From contig JAKVBK010000016.1 in the NCBI GenBank assembly GCA_022447275.1, positions 1 through 63,371 on the forward strand: DNA of 63,371 nt, given 5' to 3'. Positions 59,422 through 63,371 of the stretch are shown one piece after another. Source of the stretch: Oceanicola sp. GTDB lineage: Bacteria; Pseudomonadota; Alphaproteobacteria; Rhodobacterales; Rhodobacteraceae. The position numbers and the translations under genes were made by a program. The first letter of the stretch is position 1, and each line of letters opens with the position of its first letter. The notes beneath the pieces are model-generated. The model saw nothing but the letters and a program-made list of their open reading frames with translations, had not been told where the DNA came from and did not search any database.

Positions 59422-59990
59422 CAGATGTCGGCCCCCTTGATCCGCAAGATATCTTTAAACAGTTCTGACAAGCATTGGAGGATCATCAGGAAAAAACCGA
59501 CAATCATTACCAGCTTGATCGGCCACATGTAGGGCCGCCACGCAGAGGAAGATCGCTCCAGCCGGCCCACCTCTTCTGCGCCCGTGAGCACGCCCAGCAG
59601 ATAGGAAACCGGCGCATCCTTCCAATAGCCCAGTGAATAGGCAGTAGAGCTGATCGCACCATAGAGAAGCACGCATAGATAGAAGATCAGCAACAGCACC
59701 GTGAAGGCATCAAACCATGCCTTTCTGCGCACGGACCAACTGCCATAAAGCAGGTCCATCCGCACATTGGAGCCCAGTTGCAGCGAATAGGGCCCGCCCA
59801 GAATGTAATAGCCCACCATCACGAATTGAGCCATTTCGAGGGTCCAAAGAGATGGCAGAAAGAATGTCTTGCTGATCGAGGACCACAGCAAAATGCCCAT
59901 TAATACGAATATGCCATACATAACGATCCGGCCCAGCCGGTAGTTCACCGCATCCACGCCGCCGATAAATGCCCGCATCAACCGCTGCAT
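59421..59990 (-). CDS. TRAP transporter small permease (DctQ)
   Basis: 189 residues, four membrane helices (for example YGIFVLMGILLWSSISKTFFL). Its ATG (59990) lies inside the end of the amidohydrolase gene (overlap of 13 bases) and it overlaps dctM by one base, so the genes form one operon. Confidence 0.9.
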   Translation of the reverse strand: MQRLMRAFIGGVDAVNYRLGRIVMYGIFVLMGILLWSSISKTFFLPSLWTLEMAQFVMVGYYILGGPYSLQLGSNVRMDLLYGSWSVRRKAWFDAFTVLLLIFYLCVLLYGAISSTAYSLGYWKDAPVSYLLGVLTGAEEVGRLERSSSAWRPYMWPIKLVMIVGFFLMILQCLSELFKDILRIKGADI

Positions 59991-60754
59991 CGGTCACCTC
60001 GCGGAGCTATGCCAAGCGCTTCCAGGGCGCCGGATGTCCAGCCGGAGAGCATCTGTGCCATATCCGCCTGCTGCTGGGCAGTTTGGATCAGATCGTTTCG
60101 GATCTCGATCATGACATTGAGCCATCCCTGTGGAAGCGCGTGGGTTTTCAGGGTGTGCATGACACCGTGCTCTGGTCCGTAGGGCGCATTCCGCTGCACG
60201 TTGGCCGAGGTATGATCGGTTGCTGTTTTCAGGAACGCGTCTGCCAATCTGGTGTCGTGATCATGCAGAATGCCGATCTCAACTTCACGCGGAATGCCGT
60301 TATAAACGGGTGTAAAGCTGTGGATCGTCACCAAGATTGGCGACGTCTTTTCGGCCATGCGTCCGGCCAGAGCCGTTTTGAAGGGGGCGTAATACAAATT
60401 GGTACGGCGCGCGCGCTCGGCCTCTGTCAGGTCTGCGTTTCCGGGAATGTCGAAGGCTTCGCTGCGTGCGGGCATGGCATCTGGCGCGCTTGGAGGGCGA
60501 TTACAGTCGAACACCAAGCGGGACACGGTCGCCTCAACGAGGCACGCATCCAGCAGTTCAGACATCGTCTGTGCAACCGCACTGGCGCCGGGATCCCAGG
60601 CGGCGTGGCTGTGACGTGCCGCCGGTAAAAGGCCCAAGCCCCCAAATTCCGCTGGAATTGCAGAGCTCGCGTGTTCACAGGCCAAAATGATATCTGAATC
60701 AGCCGCTTCGCGGGTGATGCTTACATTCAGATCTTGGGCGTCGGTGTCAGGCAT
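59978..60754 (-). CDS. N-formylglutamate-amidohydrolase-family hydrolase
   Basis: About 258 residues from the ATG at 60754 (MPDTDAQDLN). Family marks: ILACEHASSAIPAEFGGLGL, SHAAWDPGASAVA, VFDCNRP and the TIHSFTPVYNG metal-binding segment. Members hydrolyse N-formylglutamate or related glutamate amides. As the first gene of the cluster it could release the product from a gamma-glutamyl intermediate. The amide actually cleaved is unknown. Confidence 0.88.
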   Translation of the reverse strand: MPDTDAQDLNVSITREAADSDIILACEHASSAIPAEFGGLGLLPAARHSHAAWDPGASAVAQTMSELLDACLVEATVSRLVFDCNRPPSAPDAMPARSEAFDIPGNADLTEAERARRTNLYYAPFKTALAGRMAEKTSPILVTIHSFTPVYNGIPREVEIGILHDHDTRLADAFLKTATDHTSANVQRNAPYGPEHGVMHTLKTHALPQGWLNVMIEIRNDLIQTAQQQADMAQMLSGWTSGALEALGIAPRGDRCSG

Positions 60755-60866
60755 AGGGCTTCCTCGCACACAAATTGGTTGCCAAATGCTGCGTCTGTCA
60801 ACACAGTTGTGAAAAATTCGTCTCGATCCGACGTCATCTGATAATTTTTTGACAGGCTGAGCGCGC
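60755..60866. promoter_or_regulatory. Divergent promoter/operator region for the catabolic cluster and rpiR
   Basis: CTGTCAA (60795-60801) and TTGACAG (60849-60855) form an inverted repeat with a 47-base spacing, and GAAAAATT (60811-60818) opposes AATTTTTT (60843-60850). These may be RpiR-type operators. No clear -10/-35 pair was assigned. Confidence 0.35.
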
Positions 60867-61739
60867 ATGAGCCACGCACCTGATACGATCGCCGAGCAGA
60901 TCCAAGCGAAGATGGATCATTTAACGCGTGCTGAGCGACAGTTGGCGATGTCCATTCTGCAAAGCTATCCGGCATCCGGCTTGGGAACGCTCAATGCTTT
61001 GGCCTCTGATGCAAAGGTTTCGGTGCCAACAGTTGCCCGCATGGTTCAGAAGCTTGGGTATCGCGGTTTCCCGGAGTTTCAGGCCAGCCTGCGCGAAGAA
61101 CTCATGGCCAAGGTGAAAACACCGATCGCCAAGCATGACACCTGGGCAGAGGCTGCCCCTCAGGATCACATCCTGAACCGCTTTACCGACGCTGTGATCG
61201 AAAACATTCGCCAAACACTCAGCCAGATTGATCCTTTGGCATTTGATCGTGCCTGCGCGCTGATTGGGGATGTGGACCGGCCTCTCTATATCGTGGGGGG
61301 GCGGATTACCCATACCCTTGCAGAGTATCTCTACATGCACATGCAGGTGATCCGGCCAAACCTGACCCATGTGCAATCAACCTCCAACACGTGGCCCCAT
61401 TACCTGCTGAATGCCCAAGAAGGGGATGTCTTCGTTATCTTCGATGTCCGCAGATACGAGAACAATACGCTCAAGCTCGCAGAAATCGCCCACGCGCGCG
61501 GCGCTAAGATCATATTGCTCACGGATCAATGGCGCTCGCCAGTGCATGCACTCGCGGATATCTGTTTGACCAACCGGATTGTGGTGCCGTCGGCCTGGGA
61601 CTCATCGGCTACGATCATGCTGCTGGTTGAAACCATGATTTCAGCGATCCAATCGCAAAATTGGGACGGCACGAAAACCCGAATAGAGGCGCTCGAAGAT
61701 ATGTTTGATCAGACGAAACTGTTTCGAAAGTTCACCTAA
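60867..61739 (+). CDS. MurR/RpiR-family transcriptional regulator
   Basis: 290 residues: HTH (about 1-80, LASDAKVSVPTVARMVQKLGYRGFPEFQ) and a SIS domain (about 120-270; VGGRITHTLAEYLYMHMQ). SIS domains bind phosphosugars or other small ligands. It is divergent from the amidohydrolase-TRAP-ligase-ALDH-ADH operon, so it probably controls it. Confidence 0.92.
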   Translation: MSHAPDTIAEQIQAKMDHLTRAERQLAMSILQSYPASGLGTLNALASDAKVSVPTVARMVQKLGYRGFPEFQASLREELMAKVKTPIAKHDTWAEAAPQDHILNRFTDAVIENIRQTLSQIDPLAFDRACALIGDVDRPLYIVGGRITHTLAEYLYMHMQVIRPNLTHVQSTSNTWPHYLLNAQEGDVFVIFDVRRYENNTLKLAEIAHARGAKIILLTDQWRSPVHALADICLTNRIVVPSAWDSSATIMLLVETMISAIQSQNWDGTKTRIEALEDMFDQTKLFRKFT

Positions 61740-61894
61740 CTGCTTCAGCGACTGAGGGTCCTTCTGTTCACTATAGCGCGGGAGGAGGTATCGTGCGGTT
61801 TAGAGTAGTTTCAGCGTGAAAAGCGCTAAGCGAGGCAGTTTTGAATATACTGTTACGCTGTGCGTAGGCGGCCCTTTCTAAGATTGGCCGTATT

Positions 61895-62368
61895 TCAAAG
61901 TTTTTCGTGAAGCCACCAAAGGGCCTTTGGTTCAACCGTTCTGTAAATATGAATTTCGCGCAACCTGAGCAGAAACCTCTCTCCCATACCCTGTCTGTTA
62001 AGGTGAAAGCGATTTACGAATTCCAAAACTTCCGGCGCAGGCTTGTGAAACTGTGCAGTCCATAAGGCCAATTGGAAAAGTATCGGCATGAACTCAATTC
62101 CAGCATTGGACAGAAAGTATAGTTTCTTTTGCGCATGCAAATCTGACTTTTGCACGGATAACATTTGCAATTGGACCATATGCTGCAAACGTGAAGCGAG
62201 GGCGCCGGAAGAAATACCTTCCTGATTTTCTCGCAGGATCTCGTTGAAGCAGCGCCGATCAAACAGGGCGATATCCCTTATAATGATCGGTATCCATTTG
62301 TCAGCCAAAAGATGCCCAGCAAGCCCTATTGGGCACATATCTTTTGTGGTGTTTTGTGTGTCCAACAC
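61895..62368 (-). CDS. HxlR-family winged-helix regulator
   Basis: Up to 157 residues from the GTG at 62368; the frame is open back to 62443. HxlR core segments are CPIGLAGHLLADKWIPIIIRDIALFDRRCFNEIL, SSGALASRLQHMVQLQML and the wing around SDLHAQKKLYFLSNAG. The C-terminal 60 residues extend past the core. It is divergent from the next gene. Confidence 0.8.
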   Translation of the reverse strand: MLDTQNTTKDMCPIGLAGHLLADKWIPIIIRDIALFDRRCFNEILRENQEGISSGALASRLQHMVQLQMLSVQKSDLHAQKKLYFLSNAGIEFMPILFQLALWTAQFHKPAPEVLEFVNRFHLNRQGMGERFLLRLREIHIYRTVEPKALWWLHEKL

Positions 62369-62483
62369 GCGTTCGCTCCGAACCGCTTCAAAATACAAAC
62401 TAGATCGCTGGCGGCCCGTCGGTAAACCTATGCAAAGGTGCACTCTGCACTATCCAACCCACTCGAAAATTGGAGGTTTCACC

Positions 62484-63113
62484 GTGTCGACACCAAACTT
62501 TGTTACGATTACTGCTGCCAATTGCCCCCCAGCGAAACGTGCTGCTGCTCTCGCAGATATGGCAAGCTTCGCGGGCGACTGCCGAGAGCACGGCGCCGAG
62601 CGCGTGACCTTTGGCAGTGTTATATCGGGTCGCTTTCCAGGGGCTCTGGTGTTCGTACAATTTTTCAGTGGCTTGGATAAATTTGAATCTGTGGTTAATA
62701 ATATGCCTCACTCGGATGCATATAAAAGATTATTGGGCGATCATGAGGTAACGCCGTTTGCGCGAAATGTACTCAAGGCAACGCCTATTGATTTCGAGCC
62801 GACTTTAGAGCCGATGCCGAACTATCTGATGCTCACACGTGCCCATCGGCATGCGTTTGATGAACCAGAAATGATCAACCTGATGAATAAGGTTGCGCCA
62901 GTCTTCAAATCAGCAGGTGCGCAGACGATGCGAATGGGGCAAACCCTTACTGGAAGTGATCTTGGCACCTATATGCTTGGCGTGACATACCCGGACATGT
63001 CCGCAATTGAGCGCACATATCAAACACTCGCCGAGAATTCTGATTTCGCAACCCTTATGAATGGAATGGATGTCGATATGCGGTCCATTTCTCGGATAGC
63101 AGGCATTCTTTAG
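62484..63113 (+). CDS. Hypothetical two-repeat ABM-like protein
   Basis: 209 residues from a GTG (62484) with a GGAGG Shine-Dalgarno at 62472-62476. Two similar halves resembling Dabb/antibiotic-monooxygenase-type small folds (GALVFVQFFSGLDKFESVVNNMP and TYMLGVTYPDMSAIERTYQTL) suggest a duplicated dimer-like barrel. Codon use is less GC-rich than in neighbouring genes. Divergent from an HxlR regulator, so possibly its target. Function unknown. Confidence 0.6.
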   Translation: MSTPNFVTITAANCPPAKRAAALADMASFAGDCREHGAERVTFGSVISGRFPGALVFVQFFSGLDKFESVVNNMPHSDAYKRLLGDHEVTPFARNVLKATPIDFEPTLEPMPNYLMLTRAHRHAFDEPEMINLMNKVAPVFKSAGAQTMRMGQTLTGSDLGTYMLGVTYPDMSAIERTYQTLAENSDFATLMNGMDVDMRSISRIAGIL

Positions 63114-63314
63114 GCGCTGTGGAACGTTGGCGCACGCTTTCAGGCGACTGCTCCAAGAGGCAAGGCCATTCTAGCGTGTAATTGTTTTCTAGGTCTGTTT
63201 GGAAAGCAGCCGAATCAATATGACAAGCAAAACATCCATCCGGCACTGTTTTGTTTACCGCAAAGCTGCTTCGTCGGCAGTTGCGCTGCAATTATAAAGT
63301 AGGAGGAGACCCCG

Positions 63315-63371
63315 ATGGCCGAAAGCTTTGGTGGAACACTTAACCTTACCTTGTGGATACTGCTGCTCATT
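63315..63371 (+). CDS. Unidentified gene, 3' truncated
   Basis: Only 19 codons are visible: MAESFGGTLNLTLWILLLI, a start typical of a membrane protein, preceded by a strong Shine-Dalgarno (AGGAGGAG, 63301-63308). No family can be assigned. Confidence 0.55.
   Translation, partial: MAESFGGTLNLTLWILLLI

Overview
The window is a gene-dense, high-GC stretch of an alphaproteobacterial chromosome, most likely a marine Rhodobacteraceae (Roseobacter group) member. The evidence is the gene content: two TRAP transporters, a stand-alone corrinoid/homocysteine methyltransferase set, DUF1476 and CvpA/RadA/PurF genes, a VPLPA-CTERM protein, and an RNase E with an acidic insertion in its S1 domain. It holds about 60 protein genes, one tRNA-Leu(CAA), and no rRNA, insertion sequence or CRISPR array. 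Both window edges cut through genes.

Layout. 1-1.4 kb: 3' part of a coiled-coil, Glu/Pro-repeat subtilisin-like protease. 1.6-6.8 kb: C1/methionine region (DUF1638 protein, SAM methyltransferase, corrinoid protein, Bmt) around a PA0069-type radical SAM gene. 8.8-11.6 kb: purine genes purC-purS-purQ with a zinc alcohol dehydrogenase set between purS and purQ. 11.8-15.0 kb: DctB/DctD two-component pair. 15.6-19.6 kb: rne and ccdA. 19.7-23.1 kb: a membrane serine-hydrolase-like protein coupled to a cytochrome P450, and a WYL regulator. 23.3-28.8 kb: tatABC, an ATPase, a degenerate LysM/M23 lipoprotein, pcm and surE. 29.0-30.7 kb: a barnase-type toxin with its barstar-type immunity gene. 30.8-47.5 kb: mostly housekeeping genes (SDR, amt, purF, a flavin monooxygenase, class II amidotransferase, Lrp, cvpA, radA, mlaFE-like transporter, alr, histidine kinase, DUF985 cupin, HAD dehalogenase, eno, dsbB-like). 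47.6-52.5 kb: exoD and a TRAP system split by an inverted VPLPA-CTERM gene. 52.5 kb: tRNA-Leu. 53.1-61.7 kb: a compact catabolic cluster (Fe-ADH, ALDH, glutamine-synthetase-like ligase, TRAP PMQ, N-formylglutamate-amidohydrolase-like hydrolase) divergent from an RpiR regulator. 61.9-63.4 kb: HxlR regulator, a small unknown protein and a truncated gene.

The two most interesting units are the catabolic cluster at 53-61.7 kb and the toxin/immunity pair at 29-30.7 kb. The cluster's enzymes fit a gamma-glutamylated route for an amino-alcohol-type substrate: import by TRAP, glutamylation, alcohol to aldehyde to acid oxidation, then amide hydrolysis. Its binding protein lacks the usual TRAP arginine. 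The toxin keeps all four barnase catalytic residues, and its immunity protein keeps both key barstar aspartates. Also notable are a DctD that lacks the sigma-54 contact motif and a split-methionine-synthase-like gene set. All function calls come from reading motifs in the translated sequence; no database search was run.
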